NCBI GenBank assembly: GCA_001792895.1
Contig: MARA01000005.1
Location: 2,170,001-2,234,000, forward strand
Source of the DNA: Lentinus brumalis
Lineage: Eukaryota; Basidiomycota; Agaricomycetes; Polyporales; Polyporaceae
Length of the DNA: 64,000 bases
Direction of reading: 5' to 3'
A program made the position numbers and the translations under genes. This document shows positions 51,406 through 62,717 of this stretch, piece by piece (within the stretch, counting starts at the first letter, position 1; every line of letters starts with the position of its first letter). The notes beneath the pieces were generated by a model. That model searched no databases, had not been told where the DNA came from, and saw only the letters and a program-made list of their open reading frames with translations.

Positions 51406-51991
51406 ATGCTGCGACCGGCATTCTCTTCATTGCAACGACCTCTCTCAACTGTTCCTCGAGCACACCATGTAGCCTGCCCTTCTATGCCCGTTTCCCGACT
51501 GCTGGCTCCAGTTACATCTCGTCAGGGCATTCGCAGATTTTCCTCATCACCATGGACATGCCGGGACAGCAGACCACCACATTCTAAAGACGCAGTCGAA
51601 GCGCCACCAGCCTCACCAACACCGCAGACACACATCACACTCGAGACACCTGAACCGAAGCTCTCGCTGACGTTCACCTGCACAGTAGAGGCATGCCATA
51701 CGCGATCCACACACCAGTTTACCAAGAGGAGCTATGAGAAGGGGATTGTGATTGTGGAGTGTCCAGGGTGCAAGAACAGGTGAGTTTGGGCTTGGTTATG
51801 TGCGTAAGGTTGGATGACTCACAGTCTTGGGCTCGGGAAGGCATCTCATTGCGGACCATCTGGGCTGGTTTAAGGAGAGCACGCAGGAAGGGAAGCTGAA
51901 GACTGTTGAGGACTTGCTCCGTGCGAAGGGTGAGAAGGTTAGGCGGGGTAGGATAGATGCCGGAGGTGTTGTTGAGTATGCACCGGAATGA
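51406..51991 (+). CDS. ZIM17: Mitochondrial Hsp70 escort protein Zim17/Hep1 (DNL zinc finger)
   Basis: Two exons (51406-51779 and 51841-51991) give 174 residues. The first about 60 residues are rich in Arg/Ser and lack acidic residues, as in a mitochondrial targeting sequence (MLRPAFSSLQRPLSTVPRAH onward). The DNL zinc finger follows: FTCTVEACHTRSTHQFTKRS then IVECPGCKNRHLIADHLGWF, including the family-defining D-H-L. Zim17 keeps mitochondrial Hsp70 (Ssc1) soluble and supports import and Fe-S assembly. The first cysteine pair is C-x4-C rather than the C-x2-C of yeast and human proteins. Confidence 0.93.
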
Positions 51992-52263
51992 AGGTGCACA
52001 TCCCCGAGATCCTTCCCCATCTCAGGGGCAGTCAAGCATTGCCGGTAGAGCGTTCTCACTACTGGCACGATTCCGCCAGGTGGCAGGCTCGACCAAGGCT
52101 CGACACCGGTAAGGTCCAGGGCACACGCAACGTGTCATTCTCACGGTAGAGGTAGAGGGAGTAGGCTGCTTCCAGATTACTGCTACGTATACATATATTG
52201 TGCATGAAACATTGCGAGCGAACCGACGAATATAATACCGACTACTGACCAGATAAAACCTCT

Positions 52264-52912
52264 CTAGTTTTGAGTCTGGTTAGATGATTCAGGCTCCTCT
52301 GGCGGGATGACGCCCGACTTGACGAGGAGGTCGTCAAGCTCGCCCGACTGGTGCACTGCAGTGACCGACCGTTCAAGATGGCAAGAATGTACAAGAGGAA
52401 TGAATACACGTACTGCTCAGGAGAATGTCGCAGCCGCCAACGAACTCGCCGTTGACATACAGCTGCGGTATTGTTGGCCAATCGCTGGAGGTCTATACGT
52501 CAGCATATTCCGCCGCACGAAAAGCGTCACAACACGAATACGCACGAGAACTCTTTGATGCTTTGCCTCAGCTCGCTGTCCGCCAGAACGTCAAACGTCT
52601 TCATCTTCTCCGCCGGCACGCCATGAATGTCGAGAACCTGCACAGCTGCTCGCGAGAAGCCGCACTGAGGTGCATCGGGTGTGCCCTTCATGAAAAGCAC
52701 AACAGGGGTCGAGCTGACTGCTTGCTGGATCTTCGCACGAGCATCCTGGCTGATATACCTCCGCGTGAAGGCTAGCGAAGGTGATGCAAGTGCCGTTGCT
52801 GGCACGCGAAGGGGGGCACGGAGTGCGGTGAACTGCCGTATTATCAGCCATCCATAAGGTGTAGAGCAACTTGCATAGAACATACAGAAGTGCGCAGAGC
52901 TGTCCCGAACAT
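52264..52912 (-). CDS. GRX5: Mitochondrial monothiol glutaredoxin Grx5
   Basis: Four exons (52912-52886, 52832-52546, 52484-52414, 52355-52264) give 158 residues. A basic, Ser/Ala-rich leader of about 35 residues ([20 protein letters not shown]) suits mitochondrial import. The monothiol active site is CGFS (C66) in [19 protein letters not shown]. The glutathione-binding blocks [19 protein letters not shown] and the C-terminal LDDLLVKSG are conserved. Grx5 passes [2Fe-2S] clusters from the Isu scaffold to later carriers. It lies divergent to POL1, with a 246-bp shared upstream region, and only 270 bp from Zim17, also a mitochondrial Fe-S-linked gene. Confidence 0.95.
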
Positions 52913-53158
52913 CGTAGTGGTGGCAGAAGGGCAAGCCGTGAGCGAATTCCGGAATCCGGATGCTGAGTGAGAGCCTCGGGGAGCTGCCCCGCTGGGGTTA
53001 GGGCTTGTGCCTATGGGGTTAGGGGCCGGAAGCGGGCACGTGCTCACCACGCTTTGAGTCGCCGCCCGAAAGCGCGTCTCGTCGCGTCTCGTTTGGTGTT
53101 CACGGATTACCACCATCCCATACCCTTCCTCCCCTCCTTCCGATAATTCTACGTCAAC

Positions 53159-56100
53159 ATGTCGAGCAGAGCGGCTCAGGCGAAGCTGGATAAGCTCAAG
53201 AAGCTCGCAGAGCTCAAACGCGTCCGCGAAGGTGGCAAGCGGGCGTACAAGGTACGCGTCCACGAGCGAGCGTTTTGGTGCACTCGCGTATCTCACGCGT
53301 CTTATAGGTTGAGGAGGATGATAAGATATACGACGAGGTCTCAGAGGCGCAGTACAAGTCGATCGTCGCTGGGCGACTCGCCAAAGACGACTTCGTGGAG
53401 GACGATGGGTTCGGTGCCTATGTCGACACAGGCGTGGATGATTTCGAGCAAGCCGAAGAGAGTGAGCAGAGTGAGGATGACCGGCCGAAAGGCAAATGTG
53501 CGTGTTGTGCGATTTCTTTTTTACAGTCCATTCTAACCACCCTCCAGCAAAGAAGGGGAAGGCGGAAGCGAAGAGCAAGGCCAAGGCCAAAGCGAAACCC
53601 CCACCACCTGCCGTCCAGCCCTCGATCAGCGTATACCGCCCTGCAGTCTCCGCAGAGAAGGAAGAGGACTTCATGAGCAATCTTCTTGGAGACATGGACC
53701 ACGTCCCCGCGAAGCCTGCGGCCAGACCACGGAAACGCAAGCCTGAGCCCCAACTTTACGACGATGGTTGTTCTTCTCCTCCCCCTCACGACAGCTATCG
53801 GTCCCGCTCGCATGGATCTGGGTACGGCTACGGCAGCGCAGACCCAGACACTTCATCCGACGTTCCGCACTACGACGACGGCGCTGGTCCGTCTAGTGGG
53901 GACGACTACATGTTCAGCCCAAAGAAGAAGCTGAGGAGGGAGGCACCCGGCATCACACCTGCTATCGAGCGTATGGGGAAGCTTGGAGTGGAGAGCGGCA
54001 CAGACGATGGGGACATGTCGTTTGACGACATGGACATGGCCGCATTCATGGACATCGACGACGATGAACTCGACTTGAAGCCTAAGCCAAAGATCGAGGT
54101 AGACTCGTCGGCGAAACCCCTCAAGCCAATCAATGGGAACGCGCCTCCCGTTAAGAAGAAGTTGGACGACGACCCCACGTGGCTCTCCGTCTATGACTCC
54201 TTGAAGGTGGCATCTGACGACACTTTCGGGCCTGCCGCATCCAGCACAACGCGTACACTAGCACCATCGAAGATCTCAGTGCTTGAGGAGGACGGTTCAC
54301 TCCGCTTCTACTGGCTCGACTACCTCGAGCACGATGGCAAGCTGTACTTCATCGGCAAAGCTCAGGACAAGAAGACGAAGGTTTGGGTCTCGATCTGTGT
54401 CACTGTCGAGAACCTCGAGCGGAATTTGTTCGTTCTACCCCGGGAGCGGCGCCTCGCTGAGGACGAAGAGACGGGCGAGACGTACGAGACAGACAAGGTG
54501 CCAGACTTGCAGGACATCTACATGGACTTCGACCGGTTGCGCAAGAAGGCAGGCATCAAGGCTTTCAAGGGCAAGTTTGTGAAGCGGAAGTATGCGTTCG
54601 GGGAGAAGGACGTCCCTAGAGAAGAGCGGCAGTGGATGAAGGTGGTCTATCCTTTCAGCGGTGAGGGCATTCTATCCACTTGGCTCCAGTATCACACGTC
54701 TGACTACCGAACATAGAACCTCAACTCCCGAACACCGCGTCGAGTCCGAACTTCTCGCGTATATTCGGCACAAATACGAGCGCGTTTGAGCTCCTTGTGC
54801 TGAAGCGCAAGATCATGGGTCCGTGTTGGCTGCAGGTCAAGCATCCGGAGATCGACAACAAGGGTGTAAGTGTCCTGGTTGCGAACGACTCCCTATATTG
54901 ACTGGGCAACGCTTTAGGTTTCATGGTGCAAGGTCGAGGCGACAGTAACGGACCCAAAGGACATAAACCCCTTCTCCGAGACTGATGCGGATGCGCCTCG
55001 AGAGATGCCTCCTCTCACTATCCTCTCTCTCAGTATCCGCACCATCGTGAACCACGCAGCGAACATCCGCGAGATTTTGTGCGCCACGACACGTATCTGG
55101 TCGAATCGTAAGTGCGCCAAAGGTACGATCGCATTCGCTGTTGACAGGCCTCATAGTGGACATCGACGACCCAACACCGCCTGAGGCTCTGCCGTGCAGT
55201 GTTCGCACGTTCGTCAGGCCCCTCGATCGTTTCCCGCCAAACTTCGAGGCTTATGCGAGCAAGAACGGCAAGGGCGTCATCTCGCCAATGCCGGGTGAGC
55301 GTGCGCTGCTTAACAGTCTGCTTGGTGTGTCTCAACTCCAATCGTACAGTCGCGTGATTGCTAATGTACCACTCTTCAGTATCCATCCACAAGGCGGATC
55401 CAGATGTGATCGTTGGTCATGAGTTCTTGGGCGTGTCGTTAGACGTTATGCTTCACCGCATGCGCGAGCTCAAGGCAGAGCATTGGTCCCGCATTGGTCG
55501 CTTCAGACGATCAAAGTGGCCCAATGTTGGACGGCAGGGTACCAATCTGCGATTCTTGAGCGGGCGACTGCTGTGTGATCTTGCGAGTGACGGCGCGAAG
55601 GTACGTGCGTGCCATCGTTCCGAGACAGCTGTGCTGACTGGGCAACAGGGTATGATCACGTCGACGACGTGGTCGCTCACTGAGATGTGCAGGACGCATC
55701 TCAAGAGCGAGCGACAAGAGCTGGACCCTGAGGACACCGCGAGTTACTTCGACGGGAGTGTTAGTTCGCCAGATCGCCTAATCAAGTTTGTTCAACACTG
55801 CGAACTGGACGCACACTACCAGATGGCGCTGGCGTCCAAGGTGCAGCTACTCCCTCTCACCCGGCAGTTGACGAATCTTGCTGGTAACTCTTGGTACGTA
55901 CGCCTCACTGCACGCCTTCCTACTTGTGCTTACGTGTTACACAGGAACAAGACCCTCAACGGTGGTCGTGCGGAGCGGAACGAGTACATTTTGCTGCATG
56001 AGTTCCACCGGCTGAAGTACATCTGCCCCGACAAGCTGTATGGCAAGAAGGCTGTGACAGCGGTCAAGGCTGAGAAAGAGGACGAGGAGGGCGAGGGGGG

Positions 56101-58432
56101 TGCGAAGGCCACCAAGGGTAAGAAGGACAAGTACAAGGGTGGTCTCGTCTTCGAGCCGAAGCGTGGTCTGTGGGACAAGTACATCCTTGTCATGGACTTC
56201 AACTCGCTGTACCCGAGTATCATCCAGGAGTACAACATCGACTTCACGACGGTCGAGCCTGTCGAAGACGAGGTATGTTGCGTACTTGCGTTCAATTCTT
56301 CGATATTGAGCATCGTACAGGAGGGCGAGGAGAAGATCCCAGAGCCGCCAAGCACCGAGGTTTCTCAGGGTGTGCTGCCGCGTCTGATTGCTACCCTGGT
56401 TAGTCGTCGAAGACAGGTGAAGAGCCTCATGAAGGACAAGAAGGCGACACCGGCCCAGCTGCTTCAGGTATGTGTGAAGTCACGTCCCGCTTATGCTGGT
56501 GCTGAGTATTGCGACAGTGGGATATCAAGCAGATGGCGCTGAAGCTGACGGCGAACAGTATGTATGGGTGTCTTGGATTCGAGTACTCGAGGTTTTACGC
56601 TCGTCCGCTCGCGGCCCTAACGACTTTCAAGGGTCGCGAGATCTTGACACATACGAGGGAACTCGCCGAGTCAATGCAGCTCGACGTGCGTCCGTCTTTC
56701 ATCGCATACATCAACATGACGCTGATGCCTTTGAAGGTCGTGTACGGAGATACCGATTCCGTCTTCGTCAACTCCAATGTGACAGAGCTTGCCGAGGCCC
56801 TTAAGATCTCTTCGGAGTTCAAGAAGGCGGTCAACGACTGCTACAAGTTGCTCGAGATCGACCTCGACGGCATCTTCAAGCGGCTGTTGCTCTTGCAGAA
56901 GAAGAAGTATGCCGCCGTCAAGGTCGAAGACAGCAACCGTACGTCGACCGAGGTCAAGGGTCTGGACATGAAGCGACGCGAATACTGTGCCTTGTCGAAG
57001 ACCGTCTCTCAGTGCGTGTAGCTCATAACGGTCTGCGTGCGTCGGGTGAGCTGACTCCGGGTTTAGATATGTACTCGAGCAGATTTTGTCTGGCGAAGCT
57101 ACAGAGACAGTTGTGGAGAACATACACGAGTACCTGACCACTATTGGTGAGCAAGTGCGCGCGGGTAAAATCAAGCTCGACGAGTTCATCATCTACAAGG
57201 TTGGTACTATGCTTACTACATTGTCGACCGCATACTCACCTCCTCCGCAGCGTCTGGGAAAGAACCCCGAAGATTACCCGGACGCCAAGAGCCAGCCTCA
57301 CGTCCAGGTTGCTCTTCGTATGAAGGGCAAGGGTGGGAATGCCCGCGCCGGCGACGTTATTCCATACATCTTCTGCCTAGGCGAGGGCGGCGAGACGTCG
57401 AAGACTGCTCAGGCGGACAGGGCGATGCATCCTGACGAGGTCCGCCGCGAGAGCGACAAGCACAAGATCGGTATGTACCCGTCGTCGCCTCCCTTGGTCG
57501 CCTCCGCTGACCCAACGAACACGCAGACTACGAGCATTACCTCGCACAACAGATTCTTCCTCCCATCGAGCGTCTTTGCGAACCCATCGAGGGCACCGAC
57601 CGCGCACGACTGGCCGAATGTCTCGGTCTCGACCCTAACCGCTACCGCAGCGCTGCTGCTGGCGAATCAGACGAGGTGTCCTTCGGGACACTCGACTCGC
57701 TCATGTCCGACGCGCAGCGGTTCAAGGACGCAGATCCCTTTATGGTGCGCTGCCGCGCATGTAAAGGCACTGTACCCTGTGTGCCTCTCAGCGATCGTGA
57801 GGTACGCCTTACGCATTCCTCCATCTCCCATCTCCCCTTGCTGACTGTCTACCCCTGGCAGAACTCGCACGTCCAGGCGTCTGGGCTCCACTGCCCGCAG
57901 TGTCGCGGTCCCGTCGGCATGGCGAGCCTGCAGACGCAATTGGAGGTGCAGATCCGTGAGCATATCGCCAAGTACTACGAGAGCTGGCTGGTGTGCGACG
58001 ACTCGACGTGCGGGAACCGGACGCGCATGATGGGTGTGTACGGTCGCCGGTGTCTGCGCCCGGGCTGTCGGGGCTCTGTCGCGTTCGAGGTGGGTTTCAT
58101 TCGTTTCGCTGCAGGTCGGGAAGCTGACGATGTGATCGCGCGGATAGTACTCGGACGCGCAACTGTATAACCAGCTGCGGTACTATATGTCGCTGTTCGA
58201 CATCGACAAGGCGCACGACGTTGCGACTGGTGGTCTCAAGCAGGGTAAGTGCTCCGGGGGCCGCTGGGCATGAATTGTCGCTGACCTCGTCGCGCTGCTA
58301 GATCTTTTCTCGCTCCGTCTGGTGCAGGGCGATGCGTGCAGACATTTGATGGGCGTCGCAGAGAAGTACCTCAATCAGTCTGGGCGCAGGTGGGTGCAGA
58401 TGAGTACGCTGTTCTCGTTCATGAAGTTGTAG
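53159..58432 (+). CDS. POL1: DNA polymerase alpha catalytic subunit Pol1
   Basis: A large multi-exon gene starting [20 protein letters not shown]. First exons are 53159-53251, 53308-53497, then 53548 to about 54660. A charged, disordered N-terminus leads into the family-B polymerase. Catalytic motifs are [17 protein letters not shown] (motif A), [12 protein letters not shown] (motif B) and [10 protein letters not shown] (motif C). The C-terminus has two zinc-type clusters: [10 protein letters not shown] with CPQC, and CDDSTCGN with CLRPGC. It extends RNA primers made by primase at replication origins and Okazaki fragments. No proofreading exonuclease motif is evident, as expected for Pol alpha. 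The last exon ends [11 protein letters not shown]. Confidence 0.96.
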
Positions 58433-58692
58433 AAGCATGGAGTGCCACGCGATTTTTGGTTGGTCTGTTGTCGTATTGCCTGTGCTGTATTATCGTCGCT
58501 ACTGTATTGCTATCATTGCTGTCTGGTTATGCAAAGGAGATTTTCCCAGTACTTGAGGAGGGCCTGGTATGGCGTCCATGCATGATACATCATGCGAACT
58601 CAGTTTCGACGCCCTACGTATCACACGGAGCGCCTGGTATTTCATGGTATGTCGTACCGCAACGCGCAGGGAAGGGGAAATGAGCTCGCAGC

Positions 58693-59520
58693 CTAACCCA
58701 ATGGCTTCGCGCTTTCTGTACACTCTATTGGTTGGGTTGTGACATATGCTCGTCTATGGTACAGAAGGGGCCTCGCCGCCTCGCCTTCTGGCAATGTCCG
58801 TTCCACACGTACCACTTGCGCAATGAAAAGCTCCGACACGACGCCCTCGCCCTGCCACTCCTTCTCCTTTCCCGCCCCTCCTCCCTCCGTGAGCGACTCC
58901 AAGTCGTGCAGCGGCCACGACGCGGCAACAAGCCGGCAGGACAGCGCGCCGACGCTCCCTTCGAGGACGGGCAGGCCTTCGTGTGTGAGCGCGTGCGCGA
59001 GCCCGACGAACGGCTCCGCGTGCAGGTCTGGACGCGAGAAACGCACCGCGGTGGACGCCTGGCGCTCAGAGAGGATGTTGATGACCATGTGCGAGGGCGC
59101 GGACGTGACGGAGTGGGCGGAGGCTAGCGAGGTCGCCATGCGCGAGGGTATGCGAAGGGAGAAGGCGACGAGGGGGTGCGGGTCCATGGCGATGGAGCTG
59201 AAGGAGGAGAGGGTTGCGCCGTGGAATCTGCTCTTGCTTGGCGTAAGGTGCGGGTGTGGATTGGGATGGGATGTGGGGATTGAAGGGTCCATGAGGGCAG
59301 TCACGACCGCGACGGGTTGTGCGGTGTCGCGGAGCAGGGCGCGGAGTTGATCCCGGACGGCGGACGTGTCAGTGACAAGGTGTCGAGCGCATTTTCGAGC
59401 GGTCGAGCATTGGGAAGACGCAAAGCGCGAGAACGCAAGCATGTGGAGGTGGAGGTGGAGGTGGCCTGTGACGAGAATCAAACGTCGTCGTGAGTCTCGC
59501 AGATAGACTTGGACTGACAA
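58693..59520 (-). CDS. Flavin-reductase-like FMN-binding protein
   Basis: One uninterrupted frame of 275 codons. The FMN-binding flavin-reductase fold (PF01613) is suggested by RFHGATLSSFSSIAMDPHP, LVAFSLRIPSRMATSLA, HMVINILSERQ and the later FIAQVVRV beta strand. The N-terminal region is Arg/His rich; an internal ATG (MLAFSRFASSQCSTARKC) would give a typical mitochondrial-type leader and may be the real start. Such proteins bind FMN and may reduce free flavin or act as oxidoreductases. A functional link to the FAD monooxygenases is unlikely because group A enzymes reduce their own flavin. Confidence 0.82.
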   Translation of the reverse strand: MSVQVYLRDSRRRLILVTGHLHLHLHMLAFSRFASSQCSTARKCARHLVTDTSAVRDQLRALLRDTAQPVAVVTALMDPSIPTSHPNPHPHLTPSKSRFHGATLSSFSSIAMDPHPLVAFSLRIPSRMATSLASAHSVTSAPSHMVINILSERQASTAVRFSRPDLHAEPFVGLAHALTHEGLPVLEGSVGALSCRLVAASWPLHDLESLTEGGGAGKEKEWQGEGVVSELFIAQVVRVERTLPEGEAARPLLYHRRAYVTTQPIECTESAKPLG

Positions 59521-60315
59521 GCCGATGGTCCGTCATAACGAACCTAAGCACGAAGAGAAGGACTAGTATATGTTGCTAGCAGGAGAACATTTACTTCAGT
59601 CGCGAGCCGGAGTGATTGAGGCACGTGGGCGACACGGTTCGGACGATGACGACACGCGCAGTGCTGGCGGTTGTTTGTCCGTGTTAAGATCCAAAGCCTT
59701 TAGACAACAGATACAAATACGTTACACCTCCTTCGGGTCAAACAGCCCAATCATGAGCGATATCCATGCCCGGAGCGGATACTGTAGACCAAGAAGCTGC
59801 TGGGCTCACATCGCAAGTTGGTCGCAAGTTCACCGAATTCTACTTACATACTCAGACCAGAGTACGCACGGCCCGGCCGGGGTGTGGAACGCCATCTCCG
59901 CATCACGAACGCTCGCCTCAAAGATGCGCCGAGATGTGGCTCTCAGTGTTGTATAAAAGTACTGTAACTAATACTTAGTCCTTCAAGTACTCAGCTTCAA
60001 GTGTGCTATATGTCGGTTGCAGTGACATCAATATACGGTCGATGGTACGATTCCAGGGTTCCATGAGGACAGCTTAGTGGATCATGACTCAGGGCGCACG
60101 AGACTTGCAGATGGCAAAGCTCCTGATTGGGTACGATGGTCGGTAAGTACTTGCTTGCCGTTCTCTGGACCGACGGCATCAACCGGCACACCACACAGCC
60201 TGACTCCTCAAAAATGCAAGGTCGCCGCTGCGTCTTGCCAGCTTCCGCCCTTTGCCCCTCCGTACCAGGCCGACAGACGTCTACACCCATTGCCCCCTCC
60301 GCAAAGACGTGCACG
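59521..60315. other. Intergenic region, no supported gene
   Basis: About 800 bp between the flavin-reductase-like gene and the MFS transporter, which are divergent. The ORF containing the MFS start extends upstream to 60127, so the 5' end of that gene may reach into this region. Confidence 0.45.
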
Positions 60316-62717
60316 ATGCGGACACCTGCTGACGAGGAAGCTACTATCGTCGGCGACATGGACACCCGCAGCCTTGCGAGGAGGTCTCTGGCGAGCGTGC
60401 ACGAGCTCGTCGACATCCGCATAACTGCAGCCGAGAGACCGTCGGACGCGATGCTTGACGAAGGCTATCTGCGCCAGCTGAGCGGCCACGCTCACCACCA
60501 CGAAGCGAAGAGCGACAAGAAGACGCTCGAGCAATCAGGCTCCGAGGATACCAACGCAGACGAGACGATATATGTAAATGGGTACGCTGCCTTCGAATCG
60601 AGCATGCTAATCTGTGTCTTCGCAGGTCGAGTTCGAGGTCGGCGATCCACGAGACCCTATGAACTTCTCGTATGGCCGCAAGTGGTCCATCACAGTCGCA
60701 GCTTCCATGTTCTCTATCATCACAGGTAAGCACTCTCGCAACGCTGCCGCAGCTCTACGGCATCGTACTGACTCTGCTTCTTCCGTAGCTTCCTCTTCCG
60801 GCGCATATGCCTTGGGATTCACCTCCATGACCCGTGACCTCAACGCCACTCAATTTCAGGCGACGGTCGGGCTCGCAACATATACACTCGGGTTCGCACT
60901 TCTTCCTCTTTTAACCACATCGTTCAGTGAAGAGTTTGGACGACAGCCTATCTACCTCGCCACAGGAGCCGGGTGCCTTCTCATGCACATGATGACAGCA
61001 CTGTATGCCCCTTTCGTTCTCGTACCATGTACATGCGTAGCCTCACTGACATGCACTCATACAACACAGCGCGCAAAACATCCAGACAGTGGTCGTGGGC
61101 CGCTTCCTGGCAGGTGCATTCGGCTCCACTGCATCTGCCATGGTCGGCGGTACCATTGCGGACATCTGGGCGCCGCATGAGTGAGTCAACCGGGTGGGCA
61201 ACCTCGTTCTATCCTGTGAGCGGCGCTGACTTCTCTCCATCTTCACATCTTCGCCAGGCGTGGTCTCCCCATGTCCGTCTTTGCTACAATGGTTCTCTCC
61301 GGTCCGGGCATCGGCTGCATAGCCGCAGGGTGGATTGAGCAAAACCCACACATGGAATGGCGGTGGATCCAGTGGATCCACGTAATGTGCGTAGTTCACT
61401 CTTCGCGGCGTTGCGCCATGCTGCTGAGAGGTCTGGGACAGTTGGCTCGGGCTCTTCCTCATCGCCGCGCCGGTGTGCATGAAGGAGACGCGTGCCGGCG
61501 TGCTGCTGACGCGGCCCGCAAAGAAGATGCGTAAGCAGACTGGTAACCATCATTACCGCGCGAGAATTGAAGACGAGCGGGCGAGCCTCCGCACGCTCAT
61601 CTACGTCTCGTGCACGCGCCCGATCTGTGAGTGCTCCGCACATTGCTCGACTCGTCTTGTCCTGCTGACAAGGTCACAGACCTGTTGTTCACGGAGCCTG
61701 TTGTGGCGGCGTTCAGTGTAAGTATCCCGAGCTTCGTGCGGGCCTCCAGCTGACTGACTAACATATAACGTAGTTGTGGGCTGGCTTCGCCTGGGGAATT
61801 CTGTACGTCCTCATAGAGTCGATCGGCCCCGCCTTCAGGACTGTGCATAACTTCAACATCGGGCAAACCGGAACGGTCTTCACGGCGATGATGTGAGCGC
61901 GTCGCCGTCCCTCCCTCCTGTTCGCTGACATGGATTGGGTGCAGCATCGGCTGCTTCGTTGGAGAGGCCATCCAGATGTACCAGGAGAAGCTCTATGCGT
62001 ATGTCCTGGATTGTTCACTGCACACCAGATGACCTGACTCTGCCTGCAGGAAGTACCAGCCGACGAAGGGTCCTGAGGCGCGGCTGTATAGCGCGTGCCT
62101 CGGTGCTGTCCTGTTCCCAGCAGGCATGTTCATCTACGCGTGGTGCACGTTCCCGTCGGTGCCGTGGATTGGCATGGCTATGGGCATCTTCGTGAGTGAG
62201 CATGAGACGTGCGTCCTTGCGGCGACTCACCCGCTAGCTAGGTTATCATGATGGCGCTGTTTATAATCTACGTCGCGGTGTTCACGTACCTCGCAGACTG
62301 GTACGCCTTTTCGCCCCACGTTTCTTGTCGGCGATGAGTATTGACGGCTCGTGTAGCTACGGTGTCTTCGCGTCGTCCGCGCTCGCGGGCCAGAGTCTAT
62401 CTCGTACGTCTGATCTGATCGTTGCTCGTGACATCTCTATGTATGCTCACGAACCGCATCAGGGAACATGATGGGGACGGTGTTCCCGCTCTTCACCACG
62501 CAGCTCTTCGCAAAGCTGACGTACCACTGGGGCAGCACGCTCTTTGCGTGCATCGCGGTGCTCATGATCCCCATACCATATGTGCGTCCCCAAACGACGC
62601 TTATTGTGCAGCGTGCTCATCGTAGTTTGGCTTTGGCAGGTCTTGCTGTGGAAGGGCCCTGCGATCCGCGCGAGGAGCAAGTTCGCCTCGCAGGTCATGC
62701 ATCCCGCGCACAAGTAG
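60316..62717 (+). CDS. MFS transporter, drug/polyamine type
   Basis: A gene with many exons ending at FASQVMHPAHK (stop 62715-62717). The cytosolic N-terminus is about 100 residues; then VEFEVGDPRDPMNFSYGRKW, the typical pre-TM1 block of the DHA1 family (Tpo1/Flu1 type). About twelve hydrophobic helices follow. Conserved features are EEFGRQPIYLATG after TM2 (loop 2-3 signature) and GSTASAMVGGTIADIW in TM4. Such proton antiporters export drugs, polyamines or secondary metabolites. The start could be 60316 (MRTPADEEATIVGD), 60211 or 60127, all in frame. Individual exon borders were not all checked. Confidence 0.85.

Noticed and set aside
58693..59520. Flavin-reductase partner for the FAD monooxygenases
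   Set aside because: Group A FAD monooxygenases reduce their own flavin with NAD(P)H. The gene lies 8.5 kb away beyond POL1.
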